In this document: piece after piece, positions 57,627-64,000 of the stretch
How positions within the stretch are numbered: position 1 is the first letter of the stretch
Layout of the letters: each line of letters starts with the position of its first letter
Made by a program: the position numbers and the translations under genes
Notes under the pieces: model-generated
Seen by the model: only the letters and a program-made list of their open reading frames with translations
Databases searched by the model: none
What the model was told of the DNA's origin: nothing
Origin: VXNF01 sp965116465
Lineage (GTDB): Bacteria > Actinomycetota > Acidimicrobiia > Acidimicrobiales > CATQHL01
Length of the DNA stretch: 64,000 nucleotides
NCBI GenBank assembly: GCA_965116465.1
Contig: OZ220687.1
Coordinates: 3,464,286 to 3,528,285, forward strand
Reading direction: 5' to 3'

Positions 57627-58694
57627 ATGGCCACCCACCCCGACGCCCCGAGTTCCGACAGCCCGGTGGACTTCGCCGAACTGTTCAGGACGCTGGTTGC
57701 CGGCGAGCACCTGTCGGGCCTCCAGGCACGGGCTGCGGCGGACGCCATGCTGACCGGCGGGGCCTCCGAGGCTCAGATGGCCGGCCTGCTGATCGGCCTG
57801 CGGACCAAGGGCGAGACGGCGGCGGAGTTGGCGGGACTCCTGGAGGGACTGCGGGCGGCCGCCCTCGACGTGGGCGTCGACGCGGAGGAGATGGGGCTCA
57901 TCGACACGTGCGGCACCGGAGGTGACGGCAGCGGTTCGCTGAACATCTCGACCATGGCGGCGCTCGTGGCCGCCGGTGCCGGCGCCCGCGTCTGCAAGCA
58001 CGGCAACCGGGCGGTGTCGTCGTCGTGCGGATCGGCCGATCTCCTGGAGGCGCTCGGCGTGGTGGTCGACCTGGGGCCCACCGGCGTGGCGACCTGTCTC
58101 CGGCAGGCGGGCATCGCCTTCTGCCTGGCGCCCCTGTTCCATCCGGCGCTCCGCCACGCCGGTCCCACCCGGCGCAGCCTGGGGGTGCCCACCGCCTTCA
58201 ACTATCTCGGGCCGATGGCGAATCCCGCGGGTGTGCGTCGCCAGGTGATCGGTGTGAACGACCCCGCGATGGCCGAGCGGATGGCGGAGGTGCTGGCCGT
58301 CACCGGCACCCACCGGGCCATGGTGGTGCACGGCTATCCGCGTCTCGACGAACTGTCCACGATCGGGCCGACGAGGGTGATCGAGCTGCGTGAGGGCCGC
58401 ATCGAGCGCTACACCGTCACGCCGGGGGAGTTGGGCCTGGCAACCGTCGGGCTCGCCGACCTCGCCGGCGCGGACGTGGCCGCGGGGGTGGCGGCGACCC
58501 GGGCGCTGCTGGCGGGCGAGTCGGTACCGTGGCGGGAGATCGTCTGCCTGAATGCGGCCGCCGGACTGGTCGTGGGCGACTTGGCAGCCGATCTCCCCGA
58601 GGGCCTGCGGCTGGCGGCGGACGCATTGGACAGCGGGGCGGCCGCCGCCGCGCTGGCTCGCTGGGTGGACGTGTCGCAGGCACAGGAGGCCTGA
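57627..58694 (+). CDS. trpD: Anthranilate phosphoribosyltransferase
   Basis: A 355-aa enzyme of tryptophan synthesis: DTCGTGGDGSGSLNISTMAA binds PRPP, KHGNRAVSSSCGSADLLEAL, HPALRHAGPTRRSLGVPTAF, NPAGVRRQVIGV. It joins anthranilate and PRPP. The divergent FGGY kinase gene starts 88 bp away. No other trp genes are nearby. Confidence 0.94.
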   Translation: MATHPDAPSSDSPVDFAELFRTLVAGEHLSGLQARAAADAMLTGGASEAQMAGLLIGLRTKGETAAELAGLLEGLRAAALDVGVDAEEMGLIDTCGTGGDGSGSLNISTMAALVAAGAGARVCKHGNRAVSSSCGSADLLEALGVVVDLGPTGVATCLRQAGIAFCLAPLFHPALRHAGPTRRSLGVPTAFNYLGPMANPAGVRRQVIGVNDPAMAERMAEVLAVTGTHRAMVVHGYPRLDELSTIGPTRVIELREGRIERYTVTPGELGLATVGLADLAGADVAAGVAATRALLAGESVPWREIVCLNAAAGLVVGDLAADLPEGLRLAADALDSGAAAAALARWVDVSQAQEA

Positions 58695-58711
58695 AGGGCG
58701 GACGGGCGGGG

Positions 58712-59920
58712 ATGCACGTGGCCTGCCGAACCCCCGGGGATGTGCGCGCCGGAGCGGTTGCCGGCGCAGCGACGGCCGTCGAGGCTCTGCCGCCCGGCGG
58801 TTCGCGGCGCGAGCCCGAGGCGGGCGCCGCCGGTGAGCGGATCGAGGCGCGGGTGCTGGAGGCGGGGCGGCGGGCAGGGCTGACGGCGGTCGGCGTGGCC
58901 CCGGTCGAGGTCTTCGAGAGCACGCGGCACCTGCTGTTCGAGCGCCGGGAGGCGGGCCTCCACGGCGGCATGCAGTTCACGTACCGCAATCCCGAGCGCT
59001 CCACCGACCCGGGGCGGATCCTCCCGGGGGCGGCATCGCTGGTGGTGGGGGCCCTGGACTACGCCCGCCCCGCGGCCGCGGGGCCCACCACCGGGCGCCC
59101 GACGGCCCGGGTGGCCCGCTACGCCAGCAGTGACGTCTACGGCGAGTTGCGGTCCGCCCTCGGTGCGGTGGCCCGCGTCCTGGTCGAGGCGGGTCACCGG
59201 GCCGTCGTCGTGGCCGACGACAACGCGCTGGTGGACCGGGAGGCCGCCCGCAGGGCCGGTCTGGGGTACTACGGCAAGAACAGCAACCTGCTGCTGGCGA
59301 ACTCGGGGAGCTGGTTCGTGCTGGGATCGGTGGTCACCGATGCGGTCCTGCCGCCCGCCGTCGAGCGGGTGCCCGACGGCTGCGGTCCCTGCCGGCGCTG
59401 CCTGGACGGTTGCCCGACGGGCGCCATCATCGCCCCCGGGGTCGTCGACGCCCGCCGCTGCCTGGCGTGGCTGCTGCAGGCCACCGGCGACTTTCCCGCC
59501 GAGTTCCGGGAAGCGCTCGGGGATCGGCTGTACGGCTGCGACGACTGCCAGGAGGTGTGCCCGCCCAACCGGCACTCACCCGAGGCTGCCGAAGCAGGCG
59601 AACAGGCCTCCGTGGATCTGCTGGGCCTGCTGGCCGCCGGTGACGAGGAGTTGTTGGAGCGTCACGGTCGGTGGTACATCCCGGACCGTGACCCGCGCTA
59701 CCTGCGCCGCAACGCGCTCGTGGTGCTGGGCAACATCGCCGACGGCGGTGATCCGGAGGTTTCCGAGGTGCTGCAGCACTACCAGGAGCATCCGGACCGG
59801 ATGCTGGCCCGTCACGCGGCGTGGGCGGCACGGCGCCTCGGGTTGGAGCCCGACGATGTCCCCGCGGCCGTCGCCGGGGGTCGACCCGAGGACGTCGAGG
59901 CTCCGGCGAGGGGCTCGTGA
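58712..59920 (+). CDS. queG: Epoxyqueuosine reductase QueG
   Basis: A 402-aa cobalamin and Fe-S enzyme making queuosine in tRNA. Two [4Fe-4S] motifs are present (CGPCRRCLDGCPTGAI, CDDCQEVCPPN), with YYGKNSNLLLANSGSWFVLG upstream and a HEAT-like C-terminus (RYLRRNALVVLGNIADGGD). The N-terminus is about 45 residues longer than usual; a later start is possible. The stop overlaps the glycosyltransferase gene. Confidence 0.93.
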   Translation: MHVACRTPGDVRAGAVAGAATAVEALPPGGSRREPEAGAAGERIEARVLEAGRRAGLTAVGVAPVEVFESTRHLLFERREAGLHGGMQFTYRNPERSTDPGRILPGAASLVVGALDYARPAAAGPTTGRPTARVARYASSDVYGELRSALGAVARVLVEAGHRAVVVADDNALVDREAARRAGLGYYGKNSNLLLANSGSWFVLGSVVTDAVLPPAVERVPDGCGPCRRCLDGCPTGAIIAPGVVDARRCLAWLLQATGDFPAEFREALGDRLYGCDDCQEVCPPNRHSPEAAEAGEQASVDLLGLLAAGDEELLERHGRWYIPDRDPRYLRRNALVVLGNIADGGDPEVSEVLQHYQEHPDRMLARHAAWAARRLGLEPDDVPAAVAGGRPEDVEAPARGS

Positions 59921-61071
59921 GCCCGACGCCTCCCGCAGCCGGCGGCGGGCCCCGCCCGCGTCGCCACCTCCTGGTCACCAACGACTACCCGCCGAAGATC
60001 GGCGGGATCCAGAACTATCTCTGGGAACTCTGGCGGCGCCTGCCACCGGACCGGTTCTGCGTCCTGACGCGCCCGCACCCGGCCTCCGCCGCCTTCGATG
60101 CCGGCGAGGCGTACCCGATCGTGCGCAGCAAGGCGTCCTTCCTGCTGCCGGTGCCGTCGGTGCTCGCCGAGATCCGCGAGCTGGTGGAGCGGGTCGGGGC
60201 CGAGCTCGTGGTCTTCGACCCGGCGGTGCCCGTGGGTGCTCTGGGGCCGCGGTTGGACGTGCCCTACGGGGTTGTGCTGCACGGTGCCGAGGTGACGGTG
60301 CCGGCGCGGCTGCCGGTCGCCGGCGGGGTGCTGCGGCGCACCCTGGCGGGTGCCGAGGTCGTGATATCCGCCAGCCGGTATGCCGCCTCGGAGGCACGGC
60401 GGCTGTGCCCGGACATGGCCCCGGACCACTACGTGCCGCCGGGAGTCGACCTCGACCGCTTCGTGCCCCTGTCCGGTGAGCGCCGGCAGGCGGCGCGGCG
60501 GCGCCTCGGGGTGGGGGAGGAGGAGATCCTGATTCTGAGCGTCAGCCGGCTCGTGCCGCGCAAGGGCATGGACAGGCTGATCGAGGCGGTGGCCCGTCTG
60601 GCACCCGGCAGGCCACCGATCCACCTGTTCATCGCCGGGGCCGGCAGGGACAGCAGGAGGCTGGTCAGGCTCGTGCGACGGACCGGCGCGCCCGCTCGCC
60701 TGCTCGGGCGGGTCGCCGAGGGGGAGCTGGCCGACCTCTACGGAGCGGCGGACCTGTTCGCCATGCTGTGCCGCAGGCGCTGGTTCGGCCTCGAGCAGGA
60801 GGGATTCGGGATCGTCTTCCTGGAGGCGGCAGCCGCCGGGGTGGCGCAGGTGGCCGGTGCGAGCGGGGGAGCGGCCGAGGCCGTGGAGCACGGGGTCGGT
60901 GGGCTCGTGGTCTCCGATCCGGGCGATGCGTCGGCGGTCGCCCAGGAGCTGGCGTCCCTGCTCGACGATCCCGAGCGCCGCCGCCGGCTGGGCTCGATGG
61001 CACGGCGGCGCGCCGTCGAGCAATTCAACTACGACCGCCTGGCCCGGGACCTGTGCCGCGCGCTGAGCTGA
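59917..61071 (+). CDS. GT4 mannosyltransferase, PimB-like
   Basis: A 384-aa GT-B glycosyltransferase: HLLVTNDYPPKIGGIQNYLW is the N-terminal acceptor region shared with PimB/PimC, SVSRLVPRKGMDRLIEA starts the donor domain, and EGFGIVFLEAAAAGV carries the donor Glu. In mycobacteria PimB adds mannose to phosphatidylinositol mannoside. Here it follows queG (GTGA overlap) and precedes a small membrane protein. Confidence 0.87.
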   Translation: MSPTPPAAGGGPRPRRHLLVTNDYPPKIGGIQNYLWELWRRLPPDRFCVLTRPHPASAAFDAGEAYPIVRSKASFLLPVPSVLAEIRELVERVGAELVVFDPAVPVGALGPRLDVPYGVVLHGAEVTVPARLPVAGGVLRRTLAGAEVVISASRYAASEARRLCPDMAPDHYVPPGVDLDRFVPLSGERRQAARRRLGVGEEEILILSVSRLVPRKGMDRLIEAVARLAPGRPPIHLFIAGAGRDSRRLVRLVRRTGAPARLLGRVAEGELADLYGAADLFAMLCRRRWFGLEQEGFGIVFLEAAAAGVAQVAGASGGAAEAVEHGVGGLVVSDPGDASAVAQELASLLDDPERRRRLGSMARRRAVEQFNYDRLARDLCRALS

Positions 61072-61079
61072 GGTCCCCG

Positions 61080-61544
61080 GTGCCCGGCCCAGCTCGTGCG
61101 GCCCCGCCCTGGCGGTGGTTGCTGCTGGCCTCCCGAGCCGGCACTGCGGTCCTGTGCGTCGCCGTCACCGTGGGCGCGGTCTGGCCGGCGGGGGCCGCTG
61201 TGGCTGCCCAGGTCGTGGCGCTGGTGCTGTTCGGAGCCGGCGGTCTGGCCTTCGGTAGGGCCTACGCCGTGGCGGTGCGGCGCAGCCGCTTCGAGCAGGT
61301 CTCGACGCTGGCGGCATTCGTGCAGTTGCCGGGGGCGCCGCGGTCTCTGCGCATCGAATTGCGGGCTGCCGCAGGGCTGCAGTGCGTCGCCGGACTCACC
61401 GGAGCCGCCCTCCGCCCCTATGGCCCGCTCGCGTTCGGTATTCTTGCCTGCGTGTACGGCTTCGGCGTGATCGCTCTCTGGGGTGCCGGCTTCGGCACGT
61501 TCGCCGACCGGTCCTCGCATCCGGAGCGGAGGCGGGATGGTTGA
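61080..61544 (+). CDS. Small membrane protein
   Basis: A 154-aa protein with about four hydrophobic helices (near 13-30, 35-55, 95-110 and 115-135) and a basic loop (AVAVRRSRFEQVSTLAAFVQ). Family not recognised. It overlaps the next gene by 8 bp and follows the mannosyltransferase by 8 bp, so it is probably in the same operon. Confidence 0.65.
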   Translation: MPGPARAAPPWRWLLLASRAGTAVLCVAVTVGAVWPAGAAVAAQVVALVLFGAGGLAFGRAYAVAVRRSRFEQVSTLAAFVQLPGAPRSLRIELRAAAGLQCVAGLTGAALRPYGPLAFGILACVYGFGVIALWGAGFGTFADRSSHPERRRDG

Positions 61545-62010
61545 GTTCTCGACGCGGCAGATACTGGTGAACGCCTCGCCGTCGGACTGTCTGGACGTCG
61601 TCGTGGACTTCGAGCAGTACCCGCAGTGGGCTCCGGACGTCAAGGAGGCCCGCGTCCTGCGGCGGGATGACAGCGGCGCAGGCGGCCTCGTGGCGTTCCG
61701 CGCCGCGGCCATGGGCCGCAGCGTGACCTACACGCTCAAGTACTTCTACGGCACCAATCCGTTGCGGGTGGCATGGCGACTCACCGAAGGCGATCAGGTC
61801 CGCCACCTCGAGGGTGAGTACGAGTTGGCACCGTCGGCCGACGACGAGGCCAAGACGCTCATCACCTACTCGCTGTCGGCCGAGTTGACGGTGGCGGTGC
61901 CCGGCTTCGTGAAACGTCGTGCCGAGTCTCGCATCATGCAGACGGCACTGGATCAACTGCGGCGCCGCATCGAGGCGGTCAGTTCCGAGCAGGCGCAGCC
62001 GCGCGGGTGA
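61537..62010 (+). CDS. SRPBCC (polyketide cyclase/START-like) protein
   Basis: A 157-aa helix-grip protein: VEFSTRQILVNASPSDCLDV, VDFEQYPQWAPDVKEARVL, and a long C-terminal helix. The family binds hydrophobic ligands such as lipids or quinones; members near PIM genes are common in actinobacteria. GGAGG precedes the ATG at 61537. Confidence 0.87.
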   Translation: MVEFSTRQILVNASPSDCLDVVVDFEQYPQWAPDVKEARVLRRDDSGAGGLVAFRAAAMGRSVTYTLKYFYGTNPLRVAWRLTEGDQVRHLEGEYELAPSADDEAKTLITYSLSAELTVAVPGFVKRRAESRIMQTALDQLRRRIEAVSSEQAQPRG

Positions 62011-62077
62011 GACCCGCGGCCCGCGGCAACCGACTCGCCACGCCGATTCGAACCGGTCACCGCCGTCGGGCGCCGGG

Positions 62078-63079
62078 ATGCCCGCCGTGAGGGCCCAGCC
62101 CCTGGCCGGCTTCGACATCGGCGGGACCAACATCCGCGCCGAAGTGCTCGGTGCCGATCCCGCCACCGGCGTCGGGGCCCGGCGCCGCGACCGGCCGGGC
62201 ACCATGGGCGGCATCGTGGACGCAATCTGCGAGATGCTGGGTGGGATCGAGGGGGAGTTGGCCGAGCCGGTGGCGGCGCTCGGCGTGGGGTGCGCCGGGC
62301 TGGTCGACCGGTCCGGTGTCGTGGCCACCTCGCCGAACATCCCCGCCATCGCCGACTTCCCGCTCCAGTCGATGCTCACCGACCGCCTCCGCCGTCCGGT
62401 GGCGGTGGACAACGACGCCACCGCGGCCCTGCGCGGCGAGATGGAGGGCGGCGCTGCGGCGGGCATCAGTGACGCTCTGCTGGTCACCTTCGGGACCGGC
62501 ATCGGGGCGGCACTGATGCTCGACGGGGAGATCCGGCGCGGCGCGCACGGCCTGGCGGGCGAGGCCGGGCACATGATCGTCGCCCCCGATGGGCCCGAGT
62601 GCCTGTGCGGTCGCTCCGGCTGCTGGGAGCGATTGGCCTCGGGCGATGCGCTCGGGAGAGCCGCTCGGGATGCAGCCGCGGCGGGTCGGGCGCCGGCGCT
62701 GCGGGACAGGGTGGCGGGTCGCATCGAGCAACTCCGCGGCGAGCACGTCGGGGAGCTGGCGACCGCCGGGGACCCTGTGGCGCGCCGGCTGCTCGGTGAT
62801 ATCGCCTCCTGGGTGGCGCTCGGCTTGAACAACCTGATCCTGCTGACCTCGCCCCAGGTGATCGTGCTCGGCGGGGGATTGTCCGAACTGGGCGAGGTGT
62901 TCCTGGCGCCGGTGCGAGAGGCCCTGTCGGCAGTGTTCGCGGAACAGGGCAGCCGACCTCCCGTGGAGCTGCGCCGGGCCCGCCACGGTGGCCGCGCGGG
63001 CGTCATCGGTGCAGCCCACCTGGCCCTGGACCGCCTCGGGTCCCCGGAATGGCACGGACCTCCCGGGCGCGCTCGCTAG
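62078..63079 (+). CDS. ROK-family glucokinase
   Basis: A 333-aa sugar kinase: DIGGTNIRAEVLG, catalytic region DNDATAALRGE, LVTFGTGIGAAL, and the ROK zinc motif GEAGHM...CLCGRSGCWE. It phosphorylates glucose or a related sugar. The ATG at 62078 is used; a GTG at 62087 is close behind. Confidence 0.9.
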   Translation: MPAVRAQPLAGFDIGGTNIRAEVLGADPATGVGARRRDRPGTMGGIVDAICEMLGGIEGELAEPVAALGVGCAGLVDRSGVVATSPNIPAIADFPLQSMLTDRLRRPVAVDNDATAALRGEMEGGAAAGISDALLVTFGTGIGAALMLDGEIRRGAHGLAGEAGHMIVAPDGPECLCGRSGCWERLASGDALGRAARDAAAAGRAPALRDRVAGRIEQLRGEHVGELATAGDPVARRLLGDIASWVALGLNNLILLTSPQVIVLGGGLSELGEVFLAPVREALSAVFAEQGSRPPVELRRARHGGRAGVIGAAHLALDRLGSPEWHGPPGRAR

Positions 63080-63082
63080 CCT
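63077..63082 (+). promoter_or_regulatory. -10 box TAGCCT before alaC
   Basis: TAGCCT, starting on the glucokinase stop codon, 8 nt before the ATG of alaC with no RBS. Confidence 0.4.
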
Positions 63083-63090
63083 CCGGCACA

Positions 63091-64000
63091 ATGGAGTTTC
63101 GCCGGATAACCAACCTCCCACCGTATGTGTTCTCGGTGATCGACCGCCTGAAGGTGGAGGGCCGTCGCCACGGCGAGGACATCATCGACCTCGGCTTCGG
63201 CAACCCGGACATCCCGTCACCCGACATAGCCGTCGAGAAACTCGCCGAGGCCGTCCGCAACCCGCGCAACCACCGCTACTCGCTCAGCCGGGGGATTCCC
63301 AAGCTCCGCAGCGCCCTTGCGGATCTCTACCTGCGGAGGTTCGGCGTCGAGCTCGACCCCGAGACCGAGGTCATCAACACCATCGGTGCCAAGGAGGGCC
63401 TCTCGCACCTCATGTGGGTGCTCCTCCAGCCGGGTGATGCCGTGCTGGTCCCGGCGCCCTCGTATCCCATTCACCTCTACGCGCCGCTCTTCGCCGGCGC
63501 GGAGATCCGCAACATTCCCCTGGCGATGGGCGACGACCTCGATGAGGTGCTCCGCCAACGCTGGGAGTACTCCTGGCCCAAGCCCCGGGTCATCCTCCTG
63601 TCGTTCCCGCACAATCCGACCACCACGTGCGTGGATCTGGACTTCATGCAGCGCGTCGTGGATTTCGCCCGGGAGCACGAGGTGCTCGTCGTGCACGACT
63701 TCGCCTATGCCGACGTCGCCTTCGACGGTTACCGGCCGCCCTCCATCCTGCAGGCGACCGGTGCCCTGGAGGTGGCCGTGGAGTTCTACTCCCTCACCAA
63801 GTCCTTCTCGATGGCCGGTTGGCGGGTGGCCTTCATGGCGGGAAACGCCGAGGTGGTGGCGGCGCTCGCCAAGCTCAAGTCGTATCTCGACTACGGAACG
63901 TTCCAGCCCATCCAGATCGCCGCCACCGTCACACTCAATGAGGCGGCCGACTATCCGAAGCTGGTGAACGACACCTACCAGAGTCGCCGCGACAGCCTCT
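63091..64000 (+). CDS. alaC: Alanine (glutamate-pyruvate) aminotransferase, AlaC type; cut by window end
   Basis: The first 303 codons of a class I/II PLP aminotransferase. It follows E. coli AlaC closely: RRITNLPPYVFSVIDRLK, GFGNPDIPSP, YSLSRGIPKLRSAL, TIGAKEGLSHLM, SYPIHLYAPLFAGA, the PLP lysine in EFYSLTKSFSMAGWR, and KSYLDYGTFQPIQIAA. It converts pyruvate and glutamate to alanine and 2-oxoglutarate. The 3' end lies outside. Confidence 0.9.
   Translation, partial: MEFRRITNLPPYVFSVIDRLKVEGRRHGEDIIDLGFGNPDIPSPDIAVEKLAEAVRNPRNHRYSLSRGIPKLRSALADLYLRRFGVELDPETEVINTIGAKEGLSHLMWVLLQPGDAVLVPAPSYPIHLYAPLFAGAEIRNIPLAMGDDLDEVLRQRWEYSWPKPRVILLSFPHNPTTTCVDLDFMQRVVDFAREHEVLVVHDFAYADVAFDGYRPPSILQATGALEVAVEFYSLTKSFSMAGWRVAFMAGNAEVVAALAKLKSYLDYGTFQPIQIAATVTLNEAADYPKLVNDTYQSRRDSL

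Overview
The window is a very GC-rich stretch of an actinobacterial chromosome. The clues are an F420-biosynthesis guanylyltransferase (CofC), a mycothiol-type maleylpyruvate isomerase-fold protein, a PimB-like mannosyltransferase, a BldC/excisionase-like HTH gene, actinobacterial dnaG, recO, uppS and glyQS genes, and many TANNNT -10 boxes sitting 6-8 nt before a start codon (leaderless transcription). An uncultured Acidimicrobiia-like lineage fits best, but that placement is inference.

Layout. 1-4.6 kb: two secreted proteins (one FN3/cadherin protein running off the left edge, one anchored protein with a frame-deciding G9 tract) around a TIGR03083-type protein and a membrane protein. 4.8-14.4 kb: a DrrAB-like ABC exporter, a PIG-L deacetylase with cofC, a class III CoA-transferase, gpsA, an unrecognised protein, rnhB, a small NifU-like protein and a membrane protein. 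14.6-21.9 kb: an accessory island of visibly lower GC with a DUF222/HNH nuclease, two 37-bp direct repeats, an unknown gene, a DUF4258/DUF2283 toxin-antitoxin-like pair, a frameshifted Abi-like fragment and a 1111-aa nuclease-STAND-helical-repeat protein resembling antiviral NTPases.

22.0-23.95 kb holds the catalytic part of a formate dehydrogenase, interrupted by an in-frame TGA exactly where the family has selenocysteine and followed by a textbook bacterial SECIS hairpin. Its usual N-terminal [4Fe-4S] domain is missing here. That domain is instead the C-terminus of a NuoG/FdsA-like ferredoxin gene at 36.6-37.6 kb, directly after a NuoE-NuoF fusion gene (34.9-36.6 kb). I infer a split, NAD-linked, selenocysteine formate dehydrogenase.

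23.97-29.5 kb (minus strand) is a five-gene signalling operon: STAS protein, receiver-PP2C phosphatase, RsbW-like kinase, periplasmic ligand-binding lipoprotein and sensor histidine kinase. 29.8-34.8 kb is one plus-strand unit of a Rieske oxygenase and a three-subunit molybdenum hydroxylase. 37.5-39.9 kb carries a TauE-like exporter, a quinone oxidoreductase and an HTH gene.

39.9-64 kb is mostly housekeeping: phoH-ybeY-corC-era (with tandem hairpin repeats before era), a DinG-like helicase, uppS-recO-glyQS, dnaG and a sigma factor, tRNAs (Asn, Met, Val), an IMPase, a zinc-ribbon coiled-coil protein, RNase P RNA, an FGGY kinase, trpD, queG, a mannosyltransferase, an SRPBCC protein, a ROK glucokinase and alaC (cut by the right edge). 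Several of these genes (rnhB, dnaG, the zinc-ribbon gene, coxS) are preceded by tiny upstream ORFs whose stop overlaps or abuts the downstream RBS or start.
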